From Bacteroidota bacterium (lineage in GTDB: Bacteria > Bacteroidota > Bacteroidia > Bacteroidales > VadinHA17), in the NCBI GenBank assembly GCA_030628785.1, contig DAOVQI010000255.1, positions 1-5,421 of the forward strand: a stretch of DNA of 5,421 nt. The letters are read 5' to 3'. The translations under genes were made by a program, and so were the position numbers. The notes beneath the pieces are model-generated. The model ran no database searches and was not told the DNA's origin. It was given only the letters and a program-made list of their open reading frames with translations. Of the stretch, positions 5,295 through 5,421 are shown in pieces. The number at the start of each line of letters is the position of its first letter. Position 1 is the first letter of the stretch.

Positions 5295-5421
5295 CTGGAG
5301 ACTGTAGACTGTCGATTGGAGACTTCTTCCTGGAGAACTGTAGACTGTCGATTGGAGACTTCTTCCTGGAGACTGTAGACTGCCGACTGAAGACTTCTTC
5401 CTGGAGACTGTAGACTGTCGA
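5295..5421. repeat. 35-bp tandem repeat built from 7-bp units
   Basis: Copies begin at 5295 (35 bp), 5330 (36 bp, one extra A), 5366 (35 bp) and 5401 (21 bp, cut by the window edge). Each copy is five heptamers in the order GGAGACT, GTAGACT, GTCGATT, GGAGACT, TCTTCCT. In the third copy, heptamers three and four are GCCGACT and GAAGACT. The array continues beyond the window. There are no unique spacers, so it is not CRISPR. Heptamer arrays (STRR) are known in cyanobacteria; this looks like an analogous minisatellite. Confidence 0.88.

Noticed and set aside
5295..5421. CRISPR array
   Set aside because: Copies are directly contiguous with no unique spacers, and no cas genes are present.

Overview
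The window is an AT-rich stretch of bacterial chromosome, most likely from a member of the Bacteroidota (Bacteroidales-like). The evidence is indirect: a GreA-like small protein of a type typical of that phylum, a secreted C69 dipeptidase, ribosome-binding sites that are weak or absent before every gene, and long intergenic spaces filled with short palindromic and tandem repeats. Four protein genes cover about two thirds of the sequence. I see no tRNA, rRNA, CRISPR array, transposase, phage gene or defence gene.

Layout. Positions 1-322 hold two adjoining 8-bp-period tandem arrays and a 16-bp inverted-repeat pair, upstream of a UPF0316 membrane protein (323-919, +). A GreA/GreB-like coiled-coil protein (1003-1452, -) converges on it, and two strong hairpins separate their 3' ends. 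A 237-bp divergent spacer follows, then a secreted Ntn-hydrolase dipeptidase of family C69 (1690-3300, +). A 674-bp gene-free stretch (3301-3974) contains an 8-bp tandem array, a roughly 200-bp palindromic MITE-like element, and two copies of a 36-bp GC-rich repeat, one of which interrupts an arm of the palindrome. A low-specificity threonine aldolase (3975-5006, +) follows. The last 415 bp hold three hairpin elements and a 35-bp tandem repeat built from 7-bp units that runs off the window edge.

The four genes look like separately transcribed housekeeping or accessory genes. Spacing and orientation do not support an operon. A shared amino-acid catabolism theme (dipeptide hydrolysis, then threonine cleavage to glycine and acetaldehyde) is possible but is only inference.

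I found no convincing new protein system. The unusual content is in the non-coding DNA: each intergenic space carries different short repeats, and the palindrome at 3601-3800 has been split by a second repeat so cleanly that removing 33 bp restores arms of exactly equal length.
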